From Opeltia flavorubescens (lineage: Eukaryota; Ascomycota; Lecanoromycetes; Teloschistales; Teloschistaceae), in NCBI GenBank assembly GCA_000442125.1, contig KE546984.1, forward strand, positions 124,001 through 188,000: DNA of 64,000 nt, given 5' to 3'. A program made the translations under genes and the position numbers. Positions within the stretch are counted from its first letter, which is position 1, and every line of letters starts with the position of its first letter. The notes under the pieces were generated by a model. It was given only the letters and a program-made list of their open reading frames with translations, had not been told where the DNA came from and did no database searches. Positions 1-9,890 of this stretch are shown here, piece after piece.

Positions 1-9
1 TCCGTTAAA

Positions 10-945
10 ATGCCAACCAAGATCAGACCAGCCGTCACAAATGGCGTCCCGAATGGCATCACGAATGGCGTCGCGAAATCCTCGAAGAATTGCAGGCAGG
101 ATAGCCTGCTCGAGATCAAGATGAAGAGAATCCGGACAGCCAAGCGATCAGTGCAGTCATGGTCGACCAAGTTCATCAATCTCCCGTGTTTCCGAGGCCT
201 CAACGCATATTTCATCATGTGCGTCTCGCAATGGTACCTCAGTGTGACCATTGATTTCTTCCTTTCCGGCCAACCAGAGGGCTTGCAGCTCGGCTACGGT
301 AGCTCATCCGTTGTCGTCGCCATTTGCTTCGGCGGAGGTGCTGCTCTGTGGACACACTGTGCCATCACCGAAAGATCAAGCGATTATGTGTACAATAACT
401 TCCCCAAAGGCCATCAAATACTTGGAAAGCTGTTCCCCGTCACTGCGTTATGGGCATTTTCCGGCCAAATCGCATTGAGCCTCCCTCTAGCTCTAAGCCG
501 AATTTGGGAGCTGAAACACTACGCCGACGAACCGCAACTCTGGTCGGAACTTGGACCTTATGGTCAATCACTTGTTGTGATGCAATTTTTCGCGGTTTCC
601 GCTCTTCATCTGGCTCTCGTGGCTTGTTCTGTCATCCCAACCAATATGCTTCTTCGACGAGTGCATGCTGGAATGCTAGATTCAGAGGAGACGGCGCTTG
701 TACCGCACCATCATGCTCAGAAGGAGATTGGAATACCTGAAGCCTGGTCAACCATGACTTGGGATGCCTATCGACGGGTCCTTGCAATATATGTTCAGCA
801 ATACTTTCTCGATCATGCAATACATCTTGGATATTGGTCCCTTCTTTGGTGGCTGCATCACCTCTGCCGCACGGATCAATATGATATACAGAGCCTTCCC
901 AACGCTCCATCCATGATCCATATCCGTATCTTTGAGAACCCCTGA
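10..945 (+). CDS. Multi-pass membrane protein of unknown function
   Basis: Single open frame of 311 residues. The first ~50 residues are basic and polar, with a repeated NGV/NGI pattern; after that there are about four to five hydrophobic stretches (near residues 62-85, 95-115, 140-160, 188-210 and 268-285), so an integral membrane protein is expected. I do not recognise a catalytic motif. The C-terminal ~25 residues are not hydrophobic and look less conserved in character, so a 3' intron cannot be excluded. The start is the first ATG in the window and lies only 9 bases from the edge, so an upstream exon is possible. It has no obvious functional link to its neighbours. Confidence 0.6.
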   Translation: MPTKIRPAVTNGVPNGITNGVAKSSKNCRQDSLLEIKMKRIRTAKRSVQSWSTKFINLPCFRGLNAYFIMCVSQWYLSVTIDFFLSGQPEGLQLGYGSSSVVVAICFGGGAALWTHCAITERSSDYVYNNFPKGHQILGKLFPVTALWAFSGQIALSLPLALSRIWELKHYADEPQLWSELGPYGQSLVVMQFFAVSALHLALVACSVIPTNMLLRRVHAGMLDSEETALVPHHHAQKEIGIPEAWSTMTWDAYRRVLAIYVQQYFLDHAIHLGYWSLLWWLHHLCRTDQYDIQSLPNAPSMIHIRIFENP

Positions 946-1242
946 CCATTAGCAGTCTTGTCCACTGTGGTCAACGATCGAGTCATAATACTGGTTCAAT
1001 CAACGAGGATCATGCGAACGAAGAGCATAAGATAATCAATAATATCGAAAATTGTATCAAGTCACCAGAACCTCTAATTCACACCCGAACCGTCTAAAAA
1101 ACACCCCTTCCTGTCTCCCCTGATAACATATCCATATATCAACGCCCACATCAGAAAGCTTAAACCTCAAAATCCTCTCGTCCGAAAGACCATATATTAC
1201 CAACCTCCATCCTCTCTTGTTCCACCAGACCACAACCCTACC

Positions 1243-1929
1243 CTACAACAGAGCCCACCCAGCAACCATCAAGGCAGCCACTCCACCCAATACACTCTGT
1301 ACCTTGACGGCCACTCCACTGCCTTGAGCGGGCGTGATCGGCGCGCTAGTCGAAGAGCTGCTTGGGGACGGGCTCGAAGACAGGGTCGTCGGTGCAGAAG
1401 ACGCAGTGCCCACGGGTGCAGAGCCCGAAGGACCAGCTGGGACGGTGGCGTTGCCAGCGACGGGGAAGGGCGCAGCAGCGGAGGCACTGGGGACAGGAAC
1501 GGCACTTGGAGCAACGGGGGCGGGAGAAGCTGCGACTGGTGCGACGGAAGCCGGAGGAGCAGCAGGTGCGGGAGCGGGACTAGCTGCCACAGGGGCTACA
1601 GACGCGACTGGGACTGGTGCAGGGCTGGCGGCGATTGGGCTTGCTGCTGGAGCGGAGGATGGGAGGACAGGTGCAGCGGGGACAGAGCTTGGAGTTGCTG
1701 CAATTGCTATTGATGGACAGGAGTCAATCAGGTATTTTGCAGCTGAGAGAGACGCGACTGAGGTGATAGGGGAGGGGAGGCATTGGAGAGAGGAACACTC
1801 ACGAGCTACAGCTGGAGCGGAGGCAGCGGGAGATCCGGGGCCGGGAGCTTGAATTTGACCGTCTGAGATTTGAGAGACTTGTGCTGAGACAAGAGGGAGA
1901 AGGATAGCGATGGCGATTGAAGGACGCAT
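1243..1929 (-). CDS. GPI-anchored Ala/Pro/Ser-rich cell wall protein with one PIR-type motif
   Basis: 228 residues from the ATG at 1929; the frame is open further upstream, but this Met begins a clean signal peptide ending near Ala16. Directly after the cleavage site lies QVSQISDGQIQA (residues 17-28), which matches the PIR repeat core (Q-I-x-D-G-Q-I-Q) by which fungal Pir proteins are ester-linked to beta-1,3-glucan; only one copy is present. The middle is low-complexity Ala/Pro/Ser/Val, typical of heavily O-mannosylated wall proteins. The last ~17 residues are hydrophobic after a small-residue Ser/Ala/Gly stretch, as in GPI-anchor signals. A GTGAGT donor lies near 1794 with an AG about 46 bases on, so an optional intron over the Cys pair is possible. 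Both a PIR and a GPI signal imply two modes of wall attachment (inference). Confidence 0.75.
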   Translation of the reverse strand: MRPSIAIAILLPLVSAQVSQISDGQIQAPGPGSPAASAPAVARECSSLQCLPSPITSVASLSAAKYLIDSCPSIAIAATPSSVPAAPVLPSSAPAASPIAASPAPVPVASVAPVAASPAPAPAAPPASVAPVAASPAPVAPSAVPVPSASAAAPFPVAGNATVPAGPSGSAPVGTASSAPTTLSSSPSPSSSSTSAPITPAQGSGVAVKVQSVLGGVAALMVAGWALL

Positions 1930-2539
1930 CTTGTTTTTTGAGTTGGCTAGTCGATGGGAGAGAGGAAGGACTGTTGTTGCTTGCTTGGAATGGGGGATAT
2001 GGACGCGTCGAAATATATCAATGGGTTTGCTAAAGTTAAAAGATTGTGATAGCAACAAGATTGAGCGTGAATCCAATGGGTAGCGAGCGTGATTTGTCTT
2101 GAAAGACAGAAAGAGTGACGGAGGAATTTCAGAAGAGAAACAGGAACGACCAAGAGGAAAAGAGAGCAAGAGGAAAGGGGGACAGGAAAGGGTCCAGCGC
2201 GAAGAGATATCAAGGAAAAGGCAGCCTGCATGCTTTGGCGCCGTTGAGCAAAAGTCTGGATATGCAAGGGACTCGATAACACATTTCCAGATGTGGTTAA
2301 GATGCTCATTCCAATGTGTCCAAAACACTCGGGCACGGACAGGGGAGGCAGCGGGTGGCTGCAGCTAGTGGCACGCCACGTATTCTTTTATCGTGACATG
2401 GACCACAGGAGATCATTTTGTCTCCACAGTCAGAAGAGATTTTCTTCCCAATCGGTAACACACGCAGCAGCCCAGACTTTCTAAATTTGTCTTCTGGATC
2501 CGTGGTTTTCGTGCCTGCTGCTGGTATTGCATGTGCTCC

Positions 2540-3214
2540 TCAACCCCTCATCCTTTGGCCGGGACCACACAGCCTCAAATAAGCAGCCAACTTCCCCTCG
2601 CACACACCCGATCGATTGAAGAACCACGCATACCGTCCCATAAACCTCTCAATCTCCATCCTCGCTTTCCCCTCCTCACCATCCCCAACCAACAACTCAA
2701 CCTCCCCAACCGCATGTCCAAAACCCGTAGAATCAATCACAACCGAAAACTTCCCATCCGCCCTCCATTCCTCCCTTATCGTCGTGAATTCCGCCAATAA
2801 CCCAATCCCCAAATCCTTCATATCACTTCCGCCGTCGATACCATTATCGTAGTGTGGGAAATACGGCCTCACCAACCCCGCAATAGCCTTCCGATCCGTA
2901 ATCTCCCTGAAAACCGAATCCTTCAAATCACCACCCATCCTAACCTTTGCCTCGAGATCACTCCTTTCCACTCTCACCCCTTCTTCCACCACTTCATACA
3001 TCCGCTTCCTCTTCCTCAGCNAAATCCCATTCTTCGAAAGGGTATCCCGATGATCGTAGTACGTATCCGTGAATTTATGCGTGCCATGATTGTCCAAGCG
3101 GTGGAAAAGCGGGGCTCCTCTGTTGGAGCGGAAAATGGGGAGGGAGGAGGGGGCGGGGTGGAATTTGGATTCGACTTCTAGGAGGAGATGTTTTGCTGTT
3201 GTGGAGTTGTACAT
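2540..3214 (-). CDS. CYTH-domain protein, thiamine-triphosphatase-like
   Basis: 224 residues, single exon. The N-terminal LLLEVESKF carries the ExExK signature of CYTH/triphosphate-tunnel enzymes (E13, E15, K17). Further tunnel-type charged strands follow: TYYDHRDTL, LRKRKR, EAKVRM, REEWR and VVIDSTGFGHAVGEVEL. The C-terminal GKLAAYL resembles the end of thiamine triphosphatases. The family hydrolyses triphosphate compounds such as thiamine triphosphate in a metal-dependent way; the substrate here is inferred. An ambiguous base at 3021 makes one residue (within NGI-x-LRKR) unknown but does not break the frame. Probably cytosolic, as no targeting signal is visible. Confidence 0.82.
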   Translation of the reverse strand: MYNSTTAKHLLLEVESKFHPAPSSLPIFRSNRGAPLFHRLDNHGTHKFTDTYYDHRDTLSKNGIXLRKRKRMYEVVEEGVRVERSDLEAKVRMGGDLKDSVFREITDRKAIAGLVRPYFPHYDNGIDGGSDMKDLGIGLLAEFTTIREEWRADGKFSVVIDSTGFGHAVGEVELLVGDGEEGKARMEIERFMGRYAWFFNRSGVCEGKLAAYLRLCGPGQRMRG

Positions 3215-3684
3215 ATATAGTTAGGTGGGGTGTATTTGGGATTTTTGAGGAGATGATGGACTTGGGGAGCGCACATTTGGGCAAGGTACGGAATATCAAG
3301 CAAACATTTCCAGCATGTGTCGACCCGCCATCACTTTTCATATTAAGACCTGAAGGCCAAGCATGTCGACACGAATTTCTTGACCATCTACATTCTCCCA
3401 GTCTCAATCTAGCATCGTACCTTGATCAACAGTTGAAGCTCCGGAGCGCAACGTCGGCTTTTTCTACAACGAAGCAGATGGCCTTATTGTCTCTCGGCGG
3501 GCCTTCTTCCACGAGGCAGATATGGGAAGTGATCTCAATTTAACGCTTATTGTTGGGCTTCAACCATGGATCCATGAACTCGTGCCTCCCTTCACACACA
3601 CGTGCTCGAAAAATTCACTAGCAAGGACAAATAAATTTCAATCATTGTGTCGTTTACTTCTCTTCTTTTTCAAAGGTCCCACAC

Positions 3685-3785
3685 GCACCCACTTTGAAGC
3701 TCACCATATCAAATTGTCCTCATTATCCGAGGGTTCGAAGTGCTCTGAATGTCACATTGAAATGGATCACGGCTGGGCCTAACAT
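3685..3785. repeat. Degenerate direct repeat, copy 1 (partner 4223-4325)
   Basis: Starting from CGCACCCACT, about 100 bases align with the segment starting at 4223, 538 bases downstream. Shared blocks include AAGCTCACC, CTGAATGTCA and TGGATCAC. By eye roughly three quarters of positions agree and many differences are C/T or G/A transitions. No coding meaning is evident. Confidence 0.65.
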
Positions 3786-4140
3786 AAGGCAGAGAGAAGC
3801 TTCACTTTATTGATGGATAAGGCGCGTTGGACATCAATTGTAGGTCTCGACTCTCCTCCCCCACTTCGAATAAGCACATTTCCGAAGGCAAAGGCTGTGG
3901 ATGAATTCAGATGATCAAAGCTATCAAGCACTAGCATACAATTCTCATGGCCATAACCAAATTCGAACATCTGACTTTTCATATTACAGGAAGTGCCGCT
4001 GGCTTTCGAGGATAGCCCATGACCATGATGACAGTCACAAAGCAATTTGTGTCCCCTCTTGCTACCCAACCAGCTCTTGCATTTTGTCGGAGTTGCCGGT
4101 AAGCATCGAGGCTCTTGCGTCTGAGTCTGGGTGTGATGCA

Positions 4141-4163
4141 CTGCGATGGTCAGCCCATCGCAG
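4141..4163. other. Perfect 9-bp hairpin
   Basis: CTGCGATGG (4141-4149), loop TCAGC, CCATCGCAG (4155-4163). It lies between the two copies of the degenerate direct repeat, outside any gene. It could be part of a non-coding RNA or chance; there is no U-tract to suggest a simple terminator. Confidence 0.4.
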
Positions 4164-4222
4164 TCCTAATCGCACGAAGCAAAAAGGAAATGTGTCTTTC
4201 GGCCTTAGTGGAGGACCCCTGT

Positions 4223-4325
4223 CGCACCCACTATTAAGCTCACCGAATCAATTCTTGTCATTGCCCTAGGGCTCAAAGTGTTCTGAATGTCATCAGTTTA
4301 GATTGGATCACCGCAAGGCCCATGA
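4223..4325. repeat. Degenerate direct repeat, copy 2 (partner 3685-3785)
   Basis: Second copy of the ~100 bp repeat, beginning CGCACCCACT and sharing CTGAATGTCA and TGGATCAC with copy 1 in the same order and spacing apart from a few small indels. Similarity fades on both sides. Confidence 0.65.
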
Positions 4326-5818
4326 ACGAGGTGGCGAGAAGCCGCCTCTCGCCAAGCAGAAGCTCGACTATGACAACGGTAGGAAAGCATGGATTACTCC
4401 ATGTACCCACCTTGGACAAAGTCTTGCTTGGTTCTGCATCGACGATGATGATCCTCATGTTCCTTCTCTTCCACTTCCTCGAAGCTCTTTTACTGGATGC
4501 TTGTATGGGTAGGTGAAGACCGGAGCTCTGAGTCGATGTATGAGGGTGATATGTGGTGTCAGACAAGGGCAGTGGACTTGAGGAGTGTGGCAGTCTTGAT
4601 TGTATGCTGAGGCCGGAGACCTCAATGTCCTGATGGATGCAAGAAACATTAGCGTGAGCTGCTGTGTGTGATCATAGAATTGTCGAAGAACAAAGCAGAA
4701 GGAGAAGAATACCATGACTTGACCAGCAGGCTGAGCCAGCTTCCCTTCATCACGAGACTGAGATGATCAAGCTACATGACAGTGACTTGTCTCGTAGGAG
4801 CTCGAAGTAAAGAAGAATTGGAACGTGAGCACAAGGATATTGAAGCTTGGAGTGGATGAAAAGTGAGGTGGGAGAAGAAGGGTTAAGGAGGATGGAGAAG
4901 AGAAAGAGAAAAGAGCAGGACGAGAGTTCTTGTAGTCCTCAAATGCCACTAGCAATATTCGTGGAAGGTACGGCTGGNCATATTTTCAAAGGAGTGGGCA
5001 ACTGCGATCTCCATCCTTATCATTGAGGGTCACATCAAGAATGAGGATCAGCACAAGCACAAGCTAAGTTGATAATCCGCAGTAGAGCACTGGTGCAACT
5101 GCAGGAGCAATGGATCGAAAAACCATTCTATACACTAACTGCTTACAGTCCACCAAATTGGAAGAGATCTCCCGAAGAGACATTGAGTCTGAAACCTTCG
5201 CGATTCTTGAAGACGCGAATTAATCCTAAGGGGCAACACAGTACGCCTTTCCTGATGAATAGGATAGCTAAGTCTAATCCTCACTGTGCATCATACATTG
5301 TAAACCCTTTGGTCTATCCCTCGACCGCGAAGACCGTCTTACATGTGCTACAGGAGAGGGATCTACAAGGGGGAAGAGACCCGAATCTGACAACCGAACC
5401 TTTCCCAGGTGCGAAGCTGATCACGATCTTACGAAATGATACCCGACGATCAGAAAATCACAAAGAATGAGACATGGTTAGACTTCATCAATATATAGGA
5501 GGGAATAGGAATCAACATAGAAAGTAATAGAACATGCAAGAACACTTCATACGCGAGAACTCCATAACCCCCAGATCCCCATGTATGCCAAAGGAAAAAG
5601 ACACTCGCAGCAAACAGACAAAGACAAGCCTTGGCTCTCCTGCTACCGTCAGGCCATCAAAGGGCCTCGCATCCTCAACAGGCGATTTGACCGTTTTGTG
5701 GTCTTCTTCTCGTCCGGAGACATTGCGCTCGTATTCCTCACGTGATTGGATAAGAATCTCTGATTTTCCTTTCGGGGCACCGATGAGAGATGCTTTATTC
5801 ATGGAGGTGGCAGTCGCG

Positions 5819-6620
5819 CTATTCAGATCGGAATCTCTGCACGATAGTATCCTTGAAAGCTAGCCACCCCTCATTACCATCGGCGTCCGCACATATCTAG
5901 AACACATCAATATCCCATTTAACACCTTAAAGGACACAGAAGATATTGTTTACCGTTTCGACGTTGGCTAATCTCTCTTTCAGGTATTCAATTGTAGGCA
6001 ATGTCTCATCGAGGTACCCTTGATACCGAGCCGCAGCGACTGACGAATCACTATCTTCACGTTTCCCCCTCCTCCCACGTCTGGACGCAGTAGTTTCTGG
6101 TGAACATGTGAGGAATACCGCTCCTCTGACATCCCCTATCTGGTAGACAAGTTCAGCAAGGATTAGGAGGCTTGACTGCAAGTGATGAACCAACCTCCTT
6201 CTTGAACATTTCCGCTTGCTCTCTATTTCGTGGGCATCCATCCAGAAGTACAGTCAATGGCTGGTAGGCGTGCGACAGGCGATCAAGGTATTCTTTGACG
6301 ACTGACACGGCGATTGCACTGCCCATCAACGTCCCTGACGCTCGCTTCTTGAATATCTCGGGCGCGTGAAAATCCAGACTCCTGCTCTGCCTTTCGATGT
6401 AGATTTTCTTTCACATCAACATGTTTCATTTCTGGTATTTCGCTAGCGGCTCGCTTGCAAAGACGACTTTTGCCGGAACATGGTGGACCTGGTGAGTTGG
6501 TACGGTCAGCCGACTACTATTGTAAAGTGAGCTTGCTCGCCCGAATTATCAGAAGGTTCTACCTAGGACGAAGATGCCGGGTGGGTAAGAATTTTGGTAA
6601 TGTAGCTTGATGGAGGCCAT
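5819..6620 (-). pseudogene. Nucleoside monophosphate kinase (adenylate/UMP-CMP kinase family) with a frame break
   Basis: Hand-built model: exon 1 6563-6620, intron 6489-6562, exon 2 from 6488, then two more introns, stop at 5819-5821. Exon 1 joins exon 2 as FVL-GPPCSGKS, a textbook P-loop (residues ~20-27). Later blocks fit the family in order: LLDGCPRNREQAEMFKKE (NMP-binding DG-PR region), then RGRRGKREDSDSS and YLDETLPTIEYLKER (LID and following helix), and a last exon ending AFKDTIVQRFRSE. Between the P-loop block and EIFKKRASGTLMG the frame changes by one base; the A-run at about 6404-6407 is the likeliest site, because one base fewer there makes the frame continuous. Either a sequencing error or a recently inactivated gene. 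The family moves phosphate from ATP to an NMP; the exact base preference is not visible. Confidence 0.75.
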
Positions 6621-7778
6621 TTCTTGCTAGCTTGCGGAGTTCCTCTTCTGGCTGTCAACTCAGAGAATGGCCAGCTAATGTATCCTTACCCGTGAATGAA
6701 AACATTTATCGAAAAAGGAAATGAAAGCAAACTAGGTTTTGTCATCTTCTTTCTTCTCTTGGACCACTAAATGTGCAGTATAAGATGTTCCTGCTAACAT
6801 CCCTGATGTATGTCTCCCATCAAAGACACTTTTTCTTCTTCGTGCAGATGATTCAGTGTTGGAAGGGTAGTTTGAGTTGGATTCTAGAGGGAAGTAAAAT
6901 ACAGATTACAAGGTCTTTCATGTATGGTGCCATATTTGTTGTGCCTTTCGTGAAAGAGAAGACTTTCTGCCAGGGATGGCTTTACGAACAATCCATGAGA
7001 AAGTGGTGATTTTATGTACAATATTTGGACAACATTTGGCCAATAGTCTATGCACTTCAAGTTTTCACCTCCCTTTCCGATTTCAAACTATTCTATTTTT
7101 GTCTCTCTCAAAGGATTGTTCGCTGGTAGGCTTTAGCAATATGATATTGCGCTTTTCGCCCTCACGATCTTGTTCCTAGTATTGTTCCCAATTATCCACT
7201 TACTCCCCGAGCTAGTTGAAACTCTAACCTAGGAGTCTTGATCCTTAGAGATGTATTACGTTTGACCATAAACCCCTGGCCCGTTATTGAGGCTTAGAAA
7301 AGGCAATCCCTGTCGTCGCTTATGAAAGGACGAAACGCCGCTAGCGGTCGGCAAGAAGATTGTTTACGCGCAGCTTGACGAAACGTGTCGGGCGTTTTTA
7401 AACATCCGGCGCAGGTACGGCGTTCTTCAATGCACAGTCATGATTCATAAGATGTTTCTCACTGGTATCTCTTGTGTAGCTATTTCGTTATATACAATTT
7501 GAAGAATTCTCAACATTTAACGCTATATGCAGCGTATCCCATCACCGATGAAAGTTCGCAGCAAGATCGAAAATCATGACTTTTTACGTCCCTGTTTCTA
7601 GTCTGTTCGACATGGAGAATAAGCCCATCGGAGGCGGGTCGCTTGAGATGCTAGGAATAGATGAAGCTTAGCAGCGAGCCGTTGCTTCAACGGCAGTGCA
7701 CGTACCAATGTGAGAAACAATAAATCAACCTGCTTTCCACAATGCCTTCACACTGCAGACGCTCTCGACTATTACAAT
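6621..7778. other. Intergenic stretch, no gene seen
   Basis: Lies between the divergent kinase-like gene and the cysteine-repeat gene. Frames are short and AT-rich around 6770-7180. It would contain both promoters; I see no strong TATA box or repeat. Confidence 0.45.
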
Positions 7779-9158
7779 ATGAAGAAATACACAGCGGCAG
7801 CCATTGCGTGGCTCTCCATTCTTAGATCTACTACAGCAGCACCTCAAACACATCCATCGTCTTCCGAGTTCACCGATCAATGTGGTCCCTCAGTTTCAGG
7901 CCACCAAGACCCCAAAGTCTCCGACACATGCACTGCCAGACCCGCCATCGTCTCCACCCCCTCCTCCTTTGGTATCGTCGGCATACTTCCCGATTCCGGC
8001 CATTATTCCCCCCTGGTCGGCCAACCCTCCGACTCCGACTTAACGACGTACGATTACAACTGGGCCACCTGTGCCCCCGTCGTTCAGCAGATTTGCTCAC
8101 AAATGTCCAACAATTCCACTGCGGCTAACAAATGGTACTTCGTGACCGTAAAGGCCAATGGCAACAGTGAACCTTGCCAGATGGGTTTCTGGCTCCCTGA
8201 CAACAACACCATGAAAGGAGATAGAGAGGAAGCAGCACTCAAACCAACCGAGCAGCAATGCCAGAATATCTTCAACGCCACGCTCAGCGCCGCGACGAAT
8301 AGCCAGGACAAATGGATAGGCGCGAGCATCAACCTAGTCAAAAACCCCGCAAGCCAGCCTGGCCAATTCGCTTTACCAAACAGCGCAGGCACCGGTGCAG
8401 CCGCCAACCAGTTCTACCCAAGCTACCTCATCGCCGCCGGTATCCCCTGCGTAGATCCCCTCACGAAACTCGGCTGCCACTGCGCCTCCGACGGCAAGAC
8501 CTGCGCATCCAACAAGCTACCCCCCTCTTCTTCCTCATTATGCCAAGATAGCAACCGCATCCCCTGCCCTTGCGCCGCGGACGGAAAGACCTGCCAGGCA
8601 GACTCCAACCCACCAAAAACGTGCACCGATAACACATCTGGAAAGCCCTGCCGCTGCGCCAAGAATGGGAATACGTGTCAAATATGCCTAAACATGGACA
8701 ACGGCGAACAATGTCCCTGCTCCACCGACGGAATAACCTGCATCGGGGCCAAGCCCGTGCCAAAGCCGACATGCCAAGACATCGCAGGCGCACGGTGTAC
8801 GTGTGCTGCAGATGGCCAGACTTGTGTTAGTGCAGGATCCGATCCGGTAGGAATGTGCCACACTGGTGCCGGCGCGCCATGTCCCTGTGCCGCGGATGGG
8901 GAAACATGTGCCGCTGCCGCTGCCGCCCCGGGCAAGATCTGCCTGAGCATGGTCAACGGACAACAATGTCCCTGTGCAGCGGATGGGGTATCGTGTCTCA
9001 GTTCTGCGCTAAACCCACAGAACACATGTAAGGATAGTACTGGCGCACCATGCCGTTGTGCGGCGGATGGGAAGAGCTGTGCCACTCCATCAGCAGGGGA
9101 GGGGGTTTGTCGTGGTCCTGGTGGTGAGGTGATTGATTGCGTGGGGGATGGGTATTAG
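7779..9158 (+). CDS. Secreted protein with eight tandem cysteine-rich repeats
   Basis: 459 residues from the ATG at 7779; an in-frame GTG-led extension is discarded because this Met starts a good signal peptide (MKKYTAAAIAWL..., cut near residue 20). Residues ~21-220 form a Cys-containing, N-glycosylation-rich domain I do not recognise. From residue 224 the protein is a tandem array of units of about 25-30 residues with the pattern C-x(7-9)-C-x-C-x-x-[DN]-G-x-x-C. Units read CHCASDGKTC, CPCAADGKTC, CRCAKNGNTC, CPCSTDGITC, CTCAADGQTC, CPCAADGETC, CPCAADGVSC and CRCAADGKSC, followed by a degenerate ninth ending DCVGDGY. Four Cys per unit suggests two disulfides per module. No GPI signal. Likely extracellular or wall-associated; a role in adhesion or host interaction is speculation. 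Confidence 0.82.
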   Translation: MKKYTAAAIAWLSILRSTTAAPQTHPSSSEFTDQCGPSVSGHQDPKVSDTCTARPAIVSTPSSFGIVGILPDSGHYSPLVGQPSDSDLTTYDYNWATCAPVVQQICSQMSNNSTAANKWYFVTVKANGNSEPCQMGFWLPDNNTMKGDREEAALKPTEQQCQNIFNATLSAATNSQDKWIGASINLVKNPASQPGQFALPNSAGTGAAANQFYPSYLIAAGIPCVDPLTKLGCHCASDGKTCASNKLPPSSSSLCQDSNRIPCPCAADGKTCQADSNPPKTCTDNTSGKPCRCAKNGNTCQICLNMDNGEQCPCSTDGITCIGAKPVPKPTCQDIAGARCTCAADGQTCVSAGSDPVGMCHTGAGAPCPCAADGETCAAAAAAPGKICLSMVNGQQCPCAADGVSCLSSALNPQNTCKDSTGAPCRCAADGKSCATPSAGEGVCRGPGGEVIDCVGDGY

Positions 9159-9890
9159 ATAAGGGGAGGGGGAAGAGGAGAATTGTGAATGATAGAACCA
9201 TAGCATAGAAGGAGTTGAAAAATTCATGTATATCTAAAGCGAGCCATATATGATAATTTCAAAGACCCCATGCCTCATACTTGCATTTCCCCCCCGTTAT
9301 CGCAGTGATATCGTCCACAAACGTTGTGGCTGACCAATAACCCAAGGCCAAAAACAGGAATAGAGAAAAAATGAAATTCGAAGATGTAAACATGGAACAG
9401 AAAAATAAAGAAAGGCCAAAAATACCCTCCCGATGATACATCCTTGTTTCAAAACGCACAATGTTTTCTCACCTTACATCTCACTTCCATCTCTATCAAT
9501 CATCCTACATATTCCTTTATCCCTTTTCCCCTAGTCTAACATAGAGGATATATAGGATGGAATGCAATAGGTATGTGAGAAAAGAGAAGAGAATCCCACG
9601 AAAACAAGCACCAAAAAGTGGACAAAAAAGAGTCGGAGAGTTCCACCTCCCCCCAAAAAACCCGTCTAGACCGAAAAAAAAATTAAGACGCCCCAATTCC
9701 CCCCTTGGTTGGATTTTCTAACAATACAGATTATTCCCAAAATCCCCTCCCGTCGGAAGACTTCACCTTTCCTTTCTGAGAAAAGTTTTTTCGATCATTA
9801 CACCCACTTCCTTCTCTTAATCCTCCCCTTCCCTCCTCCCCATTCCGACAGTCTCACTCTCCATCCTCCCATCCATCGAACCTTGATAGC
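9159..9890. other. Intergenic, pyrimidine-rich 3' flank shared by convergent genes
   Basis: Between the stop codons of the cysteine-repeat gene and of pmt4. The part from about 9600 to 9890 is C/T-rich on the + strand with A and C runs. No gene is visible; it probably holds both 3' UTRs and polyadenylation sites. Confidence 0.45.

Larger units (their letters stand above)
3215..5818. other. Gene-poor stretch, 2.6 kb
   Basis: No frame here has recognisable protein features. The longest (5069-5470, + strand) is 133 codons of unremarkable composition without a signal or domain. The stretch holds a degenerate direct repeat (3685-3785 and 4223-4325) and a perfect short hairpin (4141-4163), listed separately, and one ambiguous base at 4978. 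Confidence 0.5.

Noticed and set aside
1334-1852. Long + strand frames opposite the PIR/GPI wall protein
   Set aside because: They are antisense shadows of a low-complexity Ala/Pro gene; no signal or domain of their own.
5069-5470. 133-codon + strand frame in the gene-poor stretch
   Set aside because: No recognisable domain, signal peptide or splice support.
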